Shown piece after piece: positions 48,200 through 59,245 of a stretch of 64,000 nucleotides of DNA (position 1 is the first letter of the stretch; each line of letters starts with the position of its first letter). The notes under the pieces were generated by a model that did no database searches, had not been told where the DNA came from, and saw nothing but the letters and a program-made list of their open reading frames with translations. The position numbers and the translations under genes are program-made. Origin of the DNA: Straminergon stramineum (Eukaryota; Streptophyta; Bryopsida; Hypnales; Calliergonaceae); assembly GCA_963920665.1 (NCBI GenBank), contig OY987267.1, positions 4,402,001 through 4,466,000 of the forward strand, given 5' to 3'.

Positions 48200-49117
48200 C
48201 CCCTTAAGTTCCTTGACTATGTTTTCACTAAAATGATTCAAAACTGTCATTTCTAGTACAAGTACTAAATTTTAGAAAAAAAACATTTTTGGATACACAT
48301 AAACATAGGATCTTGTAATAGGATGCTTTGAGAAGATGTGGAAAAACTTTCAGAAAATTTTACCATGCAGATTGCAAGATATAAGCTTTCAAATTCACAG
48401 AATTCCTTTTTTTTATCCTTCGAAAAACTTGCACTTCACAAGCTCACATTTGCATGAAAAAATGTCCCCAGTGGTGGTGCTTCTTTGGATTCATTACTGA
48501 AGTAGAGTTGACTACATGCTTGAAAAATTTTAGATCATGTGGAATTGTACAATATATAGGGAAAAAATAGCAAGTACTAAAAAGAAGTAGAGAATGATTC
48601 AAAATATAAAATTGTTAAGAATTTAGTTATGGAATTGAAAAATTACAATCCCAATGGTTGATATGTTGTAATAAACAATCTACATCCTATGATTTTATGT
48701 TTTTCAAAACATATTGAAAATTGAATAAAAAAAAGGACTTCAAAATTTATTTTAGACTAGAGAATCCATAACTACCCACAAACTAAAACTCCTCATAACT
48801 TTGGACTCATAGATCAAAATGGAATGATTTAAAGCTTTCTTGGTAAATATAACTCTATAAAAAGAATTTCTGTTTTTTATTTCTGAAAAAAGTTTTTTTT
48901 TTATTTGCCTGGATTGCCCACCCAAGAAAAAAAGTAACATACTTGGCCATAACTTTTGACTGATATTTCCAAATGTCATGAAATTTAGTGCATATGAAAG
49001 ATATTCCTTGTCCCCATCTTCTGTTAAAATTTCAACCTAAAATATAAAAATCTCTAGTCACACATACTTGCCCAAAATTTCTATGTTGCCAAAAAACGTA
49101 TACTAGTTCTTTAGGGG
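48200..49117. mobile_element. 918-bp TTAA-flanked element (family A, copy 4)
   Basis: TTAA at 48196-48199 and 49118-49121. The ends are CCCCTTAAG and CTTTAGGGG. It aligns end to end in the same orientation with 10653-11571 (e.g. GACTATGTTTTCACTAAAAT; AAAACTGTCATTTCTAGTAC; GAGAAGATGTGGAAAAA). No coding capacity. Confidence 0.82.
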
Positions 49118-49458
49118 TTAACACCATTGTTAATGCAATCAATTTTTTATCTCTTCTAATTGCAAAAAAGAGAATATATAATTGTTCTACTACGATTTTT
49201 CCCTCCCGTTGAACTAAGTAATCAAGAGATAAACTTCCTTTAATTTCCTATACAATGCATAACATTGTTTATTAGTGAAATAGGGGTCCCTTTTGCATCC
49301 TTGAAAAGCGGACCCCTATAGTGATACAAAATTGTCTTATATCCATATTGTCCATAAGTAGAGCCAACTATAATTCTTCAAACGCATAACTAACACCCTC
49401 CCATGTACTCAAAGAAGGATACTATCTTTATAGGGTGGAAAACATCGGTGTTGGTTAA

Positions 49459-50217
49459 CCTCTAAGTAGTCCACAATATAGGACACTTCTTTATGTATTA
49501 TATGTAATTGTGAGTATGGACTATTGAATTCTTTTGTAAGTATAAAAGACCTCATCATTAGATGAGATTTGGGGAAGTCAAGGGGGCATTTTCAAGCGTG
49601 TCCCCTATGATGTTCTCACAACAATGAGTGTACGGTTGACAATAGTTAGCTATCATAACTACATTTATTTGCCCTAAAATTGAAATAAAAGCCAAGAGAA
49701 AAACTTTTTAAAAAAAACTTTTTAAATCTAATGTGGTTGCCTCTCGACTACATCAGTACACTGCGGTAGTATAGTTCACCAAGTTCCCCACTACTAGGAA
49801 CTTGCAGTCTTCTAATGGGACCAAGTCTCTTCTAATGTCTAAAGGTTGAATGAAATTTTGGTATATTATTAGCCTCGACTTATATTTTTCGAAATTCATT
49901 ACACATTGCAAAGAACCAAACCAAAATGGCAAGGATTTCATGTACCAATTATCTTCATTGGGCAACCTACAACACATACAATACTCAATTTTTATTTTCT
50001 TAATTTATCCCAAAGATACATACCCAAGTTCTTTTGGAGATTGTAAAGTGCTCTCTTTTTGACGCGACCTTATAAACCTTCAAGAAATTGTGACATGAAC
50101 CTTCCTTTCCAGTTACCTTCAGATTCTACTACGTATTCAACTCCATGAATGAATGATGTGTAAATCATGTTTCATAGGTTCTTATGGACACAATGTGTTC
50201 ATGGGACCACTTAGGGG
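49459..50217. mobile_element. 759-bp TTAA-flanked non-autonomous element
   Basis: TTAA at 49455-49458 and 50218-50221. The left end is CCTCTAAGTAGTCC; the right end read inward is CCCCTAAGTGGTCC (12 of 14), continuing to facing GGACAC/GTGTCC blocks. Short frames only. Confidence 0.72.
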
Positions 50218-50655
50218 TTAAATAATATTATGGCGCTTTATAGTGTTCAATCAAGCTTTTTCACTATGGACAATTAGATCTTTGCTAGACATTTTATAAG
50301 AGCAATATCCTTGGAAACCTTGATCACTTCCATTGTTTGAATGGCTTGAGGTACAGGATTGTAGAAAGATTATTGTAATTTTAGATCTTCATTCTTTTCA
50401 ATTTTTCCTTTTCTTCCCATCTCTACATGAATTAATTCCAAACCTTAAACAAAATGCATGAAGCACTAATTGACCATGGGGGCCTTATCACTTAAGAATA
50501 ATCAAAAATCAATTTTTTAACTTACTTCAATGTATTTCATTTGTTTCCTAAAGCTTCCACAATATGTTCTTTCGAACATTCATAATGCCCCCCCTAGATG
50601 CCAACACTACTTTAGAAATTAACTTCTAATGGTTTGGGCATCCCAAAAAATAGAT

Positions 50656-50921
50656 CTTTGGTCCAAAACGACCTTAAACTACCCTGGATAATGGCTAGGT
50701 GAAAGGAACTTCCATGGAACCCATGAGGTTCCCGGTTCAATTCCCCATGTTGACATTGCTTGCATGGATTGGGGGCTCCCCATGCCGTGAGAGCTTTGTT
50801 CGCATGGGGAGGGGGTTTGTTCCTCCACTTGTTCCTAACTAGAATTGGTCCATGGTTTACCATAGCAGTGTCAGGTTAGTCCTTGTTGTGGTCCTTGAAG
50901 GCCGTATGTTTCAAAAAAAAT
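50656..50921 (+). mobile_element. tRNA-derived SINE (~266 bp)
   Basis: It contains a box-A-like TGGCTAGGTG at 50692 and a box B GGTTCAATTCC at 50734-50744, about 40 bases apart, as in tRNA-type Pol III promoters. The 3' end is A-rich (TTTCAAAAAAAATAAAAA). AAAAATAGAT at 50646-50655 and 50922-50931 may be the target duplication, although it would put box A unusually far (about 36 bases) from the start. The body carries direct CATGGGGAG/CCCCATGC blocks and no open frame of note. Confidence 0.7.
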
Positions 50922-50931
50922 AAAAATAGAT

Positions 50932-51429
50932 ATGCATTGGTCAACTTTAATTGGAACTTTCATAATAATCATATTTGGTATTTGATTTAAGCTATGAAAA
51001 TTAAACTTGACAACTTTTGTATTTATTTCATTTTAAATTTTTGATAAAATAAAAAATTAGAAGAATTATTGAGATTGAAATCTCTATGTCCTAGAATCCA
51101 AATTACTCAATATAGTGTGTAATTAATTTTTTTTAAATTCTTTAAAAAAATTGATGACAAAATTACATTTCTCATTATACTTCATGTATAGTAATAATTT
51201 TCAATTATTCTAATATATATATATATATTATAATTGTTGTATATTTATTTTCATTCATTACAATAAGAAACCACAATAATTTGAACTTAACATCAATATT
51301 TTTGAAAAAAACAAAGCTAACAAAAAATACCCTATTTCACAATTTAAAAAAAATCATATTTTGTATATCAAGTTTATAAAAGGATAAATTTAGCTTGATA
51401 GTGGCATTTGACTTTTAATGTCATGAACA
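50932..51429. other. Very AT-rich DNA
   Basis: Includes (TA)8 near 51219. No gene. Confidence 0.55.
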
Positions 51430-53130
51430 CAAGTGTTTGCAAGATGTTAAATCGTCCATTCAAAGGTGGGCCCGCCTGATGTGGTGCATGGGCTCGACCA
51501 TAGGGCCAAGCGACGACTCTATGTCAGGCTGACTCACCCCGAATGGAGCCCAACCCGGCCAAGGCCACAGATCGGGCAACAGAGACCATTGTGGCCCCAA
51601 CAGACGCGTGAGCAGCCCGACGAAACTGAACAAACGCAAAAAATAGGCACTGCGCTTGGAGAAACGTCCGGCCACAGGGATCCACGACTTCCATCCAGCC
51701 ACGGATACAATTCTTGAAGTTGTTATTGCTGGTGTAGGTGCAACTTACTTACCCCCTCACTATGCTGATACTGCTAGGCCGAACACACTCGGTAGTGAAA
51801 CGATGTTGTGCTTACTAGAATAGAGCCTTGAAGTAACTTATCCCATATGCATTGCTTAATGCTCCTAGAATTTGTGTGTATAAGTATCTGCACACTCCCC
51901 CTAATCCCATGTCGAGTCGGGTGCTCATCACAGAGCGATCTGATCTTTCGCTGTTAACTAAAGGATGCTATGCGCTAGGTACACTCATTAGCATACCCCA
52001 TTTTGGGGACTGCCCCTCACGGGGCCCATCAATGCAAATTGTCAAACCCAGTGGCTGTAAAACATTACCCATGGGATTGTAAAGGATTGTCTTATTCATT
52101 GAGATTGGTTGGACCTTTGTTCGTAGCCTTTCTCCTTTTAGATTTTCTTAATTATGTTTGCTATTGCATAGCCAGATTAAACCATAGAAGAGATCATACC
52201 AGGAGAAGCTGGTGGCGGTCGTGCCGTTGGTCAGGTATCCACTGATTCTACTACGAGTGTTGGTGATCCCAGAAAGCACATCAATATTAATTCGATCCCA
52301 CATTAGCACTTGCAGTGATGATTCAAAAATTGTTGGCAATCACCATTTGGGCATGTCATGATCAGATTTACTGCATTATCAATGACTCTTATAGATGAGA
52401 ATGATACTTGAAGGTCAACGAATGCCACTTTGTTGAAGAGTGAAAGAGTTCATCCCTAGTCCTTTGTTTGTTGAGCACTCATGATTATCTACTCGATTGT
52501 ATTTGAGTTGTACCATGCTGAAGTGAGCTCACTAAGTGGAGAACAATCGAACAATGGCAGGTACATCTATTTCAAAATGAACATGATTGTATTGGATGTT
52601 TGACTGCTTTAGAGGGCTCTTGGGTTGTCCCAACTCCCAACTTTTTTTTTATACAAATGAAACGGAATTTCATTGCAAGAATAAAATACAAGCCGGCCAG
52701 CCACAAGTGGCCTAGCCAGAAGACCATAGACACAAGCAAAGAGAACAAGAAAGGCGAGCTACAGGAGACGAACACCCTAGAACACAACACGAAAAGAAGC
52801 ACCAAGGCTTTGTGCGACCGACGAAAAGGAGGTGGAGCCTCCTTTGAGCGCCTACAAAAAATCTTTGGGGTTGCAAGACGAACTCCCAACCTTTTAAATA
52901 TTCCATCAACAGACTCCCATTCGCAGTCATTCGGTTTTGTTTGGCCACTCGGGGGCCCGTCAAGGCCACGATGGTCTCTTTCGCCTGAGTTGTGGCCTTA
53001 GCCGGGTTGGACTCCATTCGAGGTAGGTTGGCCTGATGCGGGGTTGTTGCTTGGCCCCATGGTCTAGCCTGCATGCCACATTAGACAGGCCTATCTTTGA
53101 ATGGAGGATTTAACATCCTACCAAGTGTTT
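51430..53130. mobile_element. ~1.7-kb element with long (>200 bp) GC-rich terminal inverted repeats
   Basis: The left arm (about 51440-51655: GATGTTAAATCGTCCATTCA, GGGCCAAGCGACGACTC, GGAGCCCAACCCGGCCAAGG) is mirrored by the right arm (about 52915-53115: GATGTTAAATCCTCCATTCA when read inward, then GGGGCCAAGCAACAACC and GGAGTCCAACCCGGCTAAGG). Long TIRs suggest a Mutator-like non-autonomous element, but no 9-bp target duplication could be fixed. The interior has no recognisable transposase and contains a truncated LINE. Confidence 0.65.
52642..52880 (-). mobile_element. 5'-truncated LINE 3' end, copy 4 (239 bp)
   Basis: On the minus strand it ends in GGCCACTTGTGGCTGGCCGG, CTTGCAATGAAATTCCGTTT and an A-run. 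It is flanked by a 10-bp direct repeat, AACTCCCAAC, at 52632-52641 and 52881-52890. It is the longest of the four copies and lies next to the right arm of the long-TIR element. Confidence 0.85.
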
Positions 53131-53774
53131 TGGGTGTAAATTATAAAATGATTAGTTGACTAATCTTCACACCAATCTCCATCACTACATATATCTATTT
53201 CAGAAAACTTCAAATGAATTGATTTTTTTGTTTATATTTCTTCATTTTTTTTTTTCATTTTTTGCTAGAAAAATTATGATAATTATAGTTTTTCACAAAA
53301 CAAATTGTTATTTTCTATAGTGATAGACAATTCATAATTTCACATACTTTATTATTAGAAGCACTAAAAATATAAGATTGATATTTTTATACAATTTAGC
53401 CCATCCATGGTGTTTAACCATTTCGCAATGGATCTAGTCCATTAGGGGTTAAAAAGCATTAATTGGAAATTACACACAAGCTCATGACCCCTCATCGTCC
53501 ATCATCGACGAACGACCAGAACCCTCCACATGGACGAAATGCGAGTTTCGTCAACAGGGTGACGAACGAGGCTTGCCGACAGTCTTCTCCCGTCGGTAGG
53601 GCTTTGCCTGTGGGCATCTTCGCTCTCTGGCGTTGTCTTTCCTCGCGATCGCCATTACAATCTTCCTCACTGCCGCCTCTATTGACTTCCATTTTGCTTG
53701 TAGAATTTATTTCTCTAGCTCTTGTGCGAGGAGAGATTTCGCCTCCAAGCTGGGAACTCATCCCTGTTCTGAAC
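53131..53774. other. Intergenic DNA and promoter of the SUMO-like gene
   Basis: An orphan TTAA-family right end (ATTAGGGG then TTAA, 53441-53452) is followed by a GC-rich leader from about 53480 to the ATG. Confidence 0.5.
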
Positions 53775-56677
53775 ATGAAGCGCCAACGCTCCTCCAGTCT
53801 GGAGGTTTGTACTTCGTCTCTCCCGTTCCCATCCTCCACTTGTGATTGTCTGCATTTTTGGGGTTTCCGCTTCGCGCGGGTGCTAAAACAGTTTCGCGAT
53901 CGCCTTAGGAATCCCGAGGGTGGAGCGTTTATGTCGCTTATTTGCATCTAAATCAGAAGAAATTCACAGCTCTATGCACTTCTCGACGTTTTTTGGGTTG
54001 GGGAGGTTTCGGTTTGGTTGGTAGGTTGTGCTGAAGAATTTGCTAATTCTGCATGTTAGAATTGGCTTTTGAGTGGAAGGGGTGGCTGTCTGCTCTATTG
54101 CAGATTCTGACGAGTCTGTTTTCTTTTCTGTTCTTTTTAAACACAAAGTAATGGGAGTAACCCTGTTAGTTGCCGTTGCTTTCTGGGTTCTTTTCAATTT
54201 TCTTTGAAGGTCTACGTGTTTTCAAGCCTGAATTCTTGTTGGACCACCCGGGACTTTAGCCACCTCAGGGTTGAGGTTTAATTGGATGATCATTAGAATG
54301 GAAGGCCATCCAGGTGCGCCTCTCGGTGTCTTGTCTCGTAAGGGGTGCTTCCTCTTATTCCAGACGATGGACTCCTAAGTGTAGGAGAAAGGGTGGCGTT
54401 TATGTTGGAGATGGTTTAGAGGTGTGCATTTCAGGGAATGATATCACTGAGCAGCAATCGTCGTTTGTGAGTACATTGTTGGAAGTAACTTGGCTGACTT
54501 CCTTTCTCATTTTAATTACCTAAGTACTACTGCCATTTTCTGGATTGTTGAGAGTGCTCAACCTTGGTAGTTTACCTTTTCCCGGGATAATAGGGTTTTG
54601 CTGGAAGAGCTTCGGCCTGTAGAGGTGTTGTGGAGGATGTTTTCGAACCATTTATTCAAGTTCTCCGATTAGTTACGGTCCTCCAGGTTAGAGAGAGTAT
54701 GATTGTTTTGCTCTCAAGGCTGTGCTTCTACGGAAGTTTGTGTGCACGATCTCGTGTTTTTTTCTCATTCTTATGTCATGTGATTTGGATGACCAGTTGG
54801 ACGACGATGATGAATGGGACGAGTTCAAACCTCTTTTCGATTATAGCGAAACACTGGGTCCAGCTCCAACACTTTTAAGTGGTTAGTCGACGCTATTCTG
54901 TTTTGTGCTTATGTGTTAATACTGTCAATGGATTGCATCTGAATGGCGTGCTTTCTTCTTTCTTTTGGTATAATTTGATATCTTCCTTGAAGTTTCCAAA
55001 AGGATTTATTCTAACTCTTATAGATATGGAAGCAGGCACTATTGGTCATTTGGGCTCTTTGGGGTTAATGATCTTGGTTGGGGGGGGAACTGACATCGAT
55101 GACATAATCGTCAGTCGAAACAATCTGTGCGGTGGTTGAGCCTACTTCTCTCTTTTAAATCTGCTTTTGCTGCTGGTTTGGAAGCAGATGACAGTGATGA
55201 AGATGACCTTGTAATCACATCAGGACCACCCCAGCTCAGGCCCAAAGTTTCACCAGCTAAGGTTTGTAGACGAATTCTTTTCTGTCCCAACCAGGGATAG
55301 GCTTGGAGTGGGTTTAGATTTTATGCTAGAGACGTACTTGGCTGTGTTCTGTATTGAGTACTGTGACTTTGATATTTGGTTTTCTTTTTGTTATGATGAA
55401 CAGTCCCTTGCGTGAAAGAATCCACGTGCCCGCGTCTTTAGTTCTTACAAGAAATAAGGTTTTGATGAATTTGGGCATTAAGTATTGTGAATGTGCGAAT
55501 TCCAAGTATTCTAGAACCTTGTCCACTGTTTCGGGTTTGAACGTGATTTCAAGATTGGCCATGACCAGGAAACACCGATCCCAATGCTTCAGAAGGATCC
55601 AGTCCCGAAAATTTTCTTGGAAGATGATGATGATGATGATGAGAGCTGGCTGATGCCTGCGCCTGCCAAATTGCCTTCGAATTTGCCAGGGCTTGGAGGT
55701 CACACTTTACAAGCTCTTAGGTGTTCATTCTGAGTTAATAACTCTGTTTGGCAAAAGTATCTAAGCTAGACTTTTACTTTACAACAAATATATGTCCTCT
55801 CCACCAGCAAGGGCTCGTAAGTTGGAATAATATAATATACCTGTGAAATCAGACACTCATTGCATTCCTTGAACCTGTATTTAGGTTAAGGAGAAAGGAG
55901 TTAATGATGTTGCAAGAAAGTTCTACACCAGAGGCAATAACAAGAGTTGAAGATCAGGCCAGGATGCAAGCTCAGAAGCGTCCAGAGCTGTTTCAGTCAC
56001 CACTGGTGTTAAATGCTCCTAATAGTTCGAAGGTTCATGGGAAGTCACCTTTGAATGAAGCTGAAGAGAAGGAGAAAATATTGATTAAAGTACAAAACAA
56101 GGACGGGGATATTCAACCTATTCGGATATTCACGGTACTCAAATGCATCCCTTCTTTCATAATCACGTATTGATGATATTATTATTTGATATTATTACTC
56201 GTCATTCCATTCTATAGTCCTTCTGACAAACACTCCCACAACTGAAGCTGATTCTGATTCTTTTATCGAACATATCTAGACCTGCTTCCTTTCAAAGTAT
56301 GGCGGGTATTGCTTCAGAATGTTATGTTACACTTTTGAAGCACTAAAATTTCCTGGATTTCTCATTTCCTAATTAAATACTGCTGTTATTTTAGCCGTTA
56401 CTTTTATTACAAATAAATTCAACTCATGTGTATATGCATTAGCTGTGGATCAAAGAATTCTGATTGCTGGATGACTCACTTGGATTCTTCTTGTGATGCA
56501 ATTGATGAACAGACCGACAAATTTGAAAGGCTATTTAGGGTATATGCGGAAGTGTCCCATCTTTCCCTTGCAAACCTGAGCTTTCGTTTTGATGGAGAAC
56601 ATCTCGCTCCCAACAGCACACCCAAATATCATACCATGGAGGATGGTGAGCTCATTGAAGTGTACAATAAGATTTGA
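53775..56677 (+). CDS. SUMO-like domain protein (Rad60/Esc2/NIP45 type), 252 residues
   Basis: Exons 53775-53804, 54797-54881, 55185-55261, 55569-55720, 55885-56134 and 56513-56677 join in phase. The N-terminal half is acidic and disordered (LDDDDEWDEF, ADDSDEDDLVI, EDDDDDDESWL) with possible SUMO-interaction motifs (DLVITS). A Lys/Glu-rich helix spans about residues 115-150 (RRKELMMLQESS). From about 178 a ubiquitin fold begins (EEKEKILIKVQNKDGDIQPI, KFERLFRVYAEV, LSFRFDGEHLAPNSTP, MEDGELIEVYNKI). The protein ends at the last strand without a C-terminal Gly-Gly, as in RAD60 SUMO-like domains, so it is not a conjugated modifier. Relatives act as fixed SUMO mimics in genome maintenance. The length is close to small plant members of this group. 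Confidence 0.85.
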
Positions 56678-57557
56678 GCCAGACCCTCAATTTGTATAAT
56701 ATTTAGGTGGAGGGGTTTTTATATCTGCTTTGAGCAGGCCAGGAATTACTGTGATTCAAGTTCTTCTTTTGCATTCAATAAGTCTTTTACCCATCAAAGG
56801 TTAGTTAAACGAATTTTTTCAGCAAAGGGGGAGTTTTCAGAGTCATAAATAGCCCCTTGAAGCAATTGTAAATGCTCTTGATACGTTGACATTACATTTT
56901 TGGAGATTTGATATGATGAATTCGATTTGTGAAGAGCCCATAATCTGGGAGTTTTACTGTCGTTGGAATCTATGTTAGCTCTAGGATTTCCGCATTACTT
57001 ACTGTTTCGTTCAACCCGTTGTCCTACCCAGTGGAGGCCATCTTGCAAGACCTTCAGTTCTTTGAATTCTCTTGTAAGTTGGGCACACTATGGCAGACTA
57101 AAGTGGGATCCAGACTACTTATTTTAAATTAGACTCCAGACTATGTGAAATATGTTCAAGAAGTTGATGCCCAAACAAACCTGGAATAATAGTACTTGTT
57201 AAGAACTGCAAAATTTTCATTTGTATTCTGAGTAGGCTTACATGTACAAGTCCCATCTTGTGTAAAAGTGGGTTGTGTTTCATAATTTGCACTGCAAATG
57301 GAATTTCTCTCTATAAATTTCTAAATTTTTCATACATGGTAAGCAACTCAGCCATGGTGTACACAATGTTTGTCATTTAGTTTGTTTCAATGGGCAATTG
57401 CTGCTAGTGATCAACACGAGCTTCCATTTTGTGAAAGGTAAATTGTACATAATGTAGGTAGAAACAAAGTATTGTTCATGTATTTCTAGAATTGATGCAA
57501 TGATCTTTAATTATGGCACTAATTCAGTGACCTGGCCGGGAGCCCAGCGAAACTACC
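56678..57557. other. Convergent 3' flanks
   Basis: Presumed 3' UTR of the SUMO-like gene and downstream region of the convergent small coiled-coil gene. TGCATTCAATAAG near 56770 is a plausible polyadenylation context. Nothing else recognised. Confidence 0.5.
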
Positions 57558-58068
57558 TCAGTGAAATCTAAAAAAGAGAATGCCCACTTGATTTTGAAGG
57601 TCATCCAATTGCATAGCTTGCTGATTTTGCGTCCTCTTTTGCTCATCCAACCGGAGACCATAAATGGCGCAGAGATCTTCAAGAGCTACAATCCGTTTCA
57701 TAGCAAGCTCATGGTGCACCAAAATCTTCTCGTCAAATTCAGTCCGCAGCCGAGTTTCCATTTCAGCCATATCCACCTAGGACATGAACATTCATTGAAT
57801 GTAATTAGCCATCCTAAATTTTGTAGTCTTGACCATAGACTCAATTAGGGTGGTTACTACATAAAGGACTTCAAAAAAGGGTACTATACTTCGCGGATAA
57901 AATTTAATTTCTTACCTGAATTTTAACAGTGGTAGCAAACAAGGCGTCCAGTTTGGAAGCAACATAAGCTCCAGTCTCGGTTAATTTTATATGGGTCTCC
58001 GTAGGAGGGGGTGGTCCTTCACTTGCTGGTGGCTTCGGTTCTCCTCCTCCTCCCTCTTCCTCTGCCAT
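57558..58068 (-). CDS. Small coiled-coil protein of unknown function, two exons
   Basis: Exon 1 (58068-57916) and exon 2 (57776-57558) join in phase 0, with donor CAG/gtaaga and acceptor cctag/GTG, giving 123 residues. The N-terminus is Gly/Pro-rich (MAEEEGGGGEPKPPASE). An amphipathic helix follows (LTETGAYVASKLDALFATTV) and then a long charged helix (MAEMETRLRTEFDEKILVHH, RIVALEDLCAIYGLRLDEQK, QQAMQLDDLQNQ). I do not recognise the family; a subunit or adaptor held by coiled-coil contacts is the only inference. The last few residues (VGILFFRFH) may be read-through of an intron donor (CAA/gtgggc), so the C-terminus is uncertain. It lies 1.2 kb downstream of ARPC2 on the same strand. Confidence 0.65.
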
Positions 58069-59245
58069 AACTCAGTAATCTTGTTGCTCCTGCTGCTGAA
58101 GCTCAATAGTCTTGCTGACTCGAAGCACCTTCTAATTCCTACTAAGTAGACTTAACCGATCAGAATGTTAGCCTTCTACATCCTTCATGTACTTGACATA
58201 TATTTCTCAATCCCTCAAGGGGTGTCACAGCGTCTGAATTCTCCTGCGATATTTTGCTCATTCTTTCTGAAATTTGGGCCCGTACAATTCCAGGTCAAAA
58301 TCTCGTCACCAAAACACTTGCCTGTGAATGCAGTTTTCAAGTCCCAGAATAGAATTGCCTCTGTTTTGGATCTCAAATATTTGTCCCTGCAAAGGAGTCT
58401 TGGAACAAAATCGCCTCTATTTTTGAAACCAAAAAGCTTGCACTCTGGTACTCCCCTACTGTTTACTTCTTCCTCGATCGCATAGATCAGTTCCTCGGCC
58501 TATGACCAGCATTGCCTCAGCAATTGTTGCACCATTCTCGCCAAGCTTGGACTCTAGAACAGAGGCAGAGAACTTAGCGTTAACTGGGTACAATAAAAAA
58601 GCATCGAAAGAATGATCACAGGAATAAAGTATCATCACGGAAGTGCTAGAGTGGAGAGGTGAAAGGTTAGAAAGGAGGCCCTGAGAGGTTGTCATAAATC
58701 AAAATGGGTTCAAATTATTGTTCCGAGAATCTCGAAACACCACCAAAGGGCAAGGCTCCGGCAATTGAACTTGAAAACACACGCTATATATGGCCGTGTG
58801 CAAACTGAAAGTTGCAGCATTATTGGTGTCTCCATGAATCTTTGACAACATTCAAGAGATATGTCCTTACATTCCTATTGATAATCCAAATTCACACTCC
58901 AAACTGATGAACCAAATGAGAAGCTCAACTTGCGGTCAGAAAATTGGATATTACAATGGCTTTCCACATCCAAATAGACGGGACATGATGTACCACTTCT
59001 AGAATTACATATGATAATAGGGTTGGCAGGTACCACCCTCATCCTAGGTACATGAGCTTATCAAAATTTCGTTCGCGAAAATGATGGCACCCGCAGCTGC
59101 TTGGCCTTCGAAATCTCAAATGTTGAAGAATCGCACAAAACCCTTCATAACTAGGGATCTTCGGTTCTTAACTGGTTCATATATGTATCAAAGGACATCC
59201 AGTTGGAGAACGACCACATAATCTACTCACACAGAATGACCTCGT
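58069..59245. other. Region between ARPC2 and the small coiled-coil gene
   Basis: Holds the ARPC2 3' flank and the coiled-coil gene's promoter. A 106-codon plus-strand frame at 58165-58485 has no recognisable motif. No further gene is supported. Confidence 0.5.

Noticed and set aside
50734..50744. Possible true tRNA gene (box B GGTTCAATTCC)
   Set aside because: No cloverleaf could be built around it: the acceptor and anticodon stems do not pair. The A-rich 3' tail fits a SINE instead.
52600..53074. 120-133-codon frames around 52.6-53.0 kb
   Set aside because: They run through the LINE tail and the GC-rich transposon arm; no protein motif.
55326..55703. 125-codon minus-strand frame antisense to the SUMO-like gene
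   Set aside because: It mirrors the acidic GAT-repeat exon and has no independent support.
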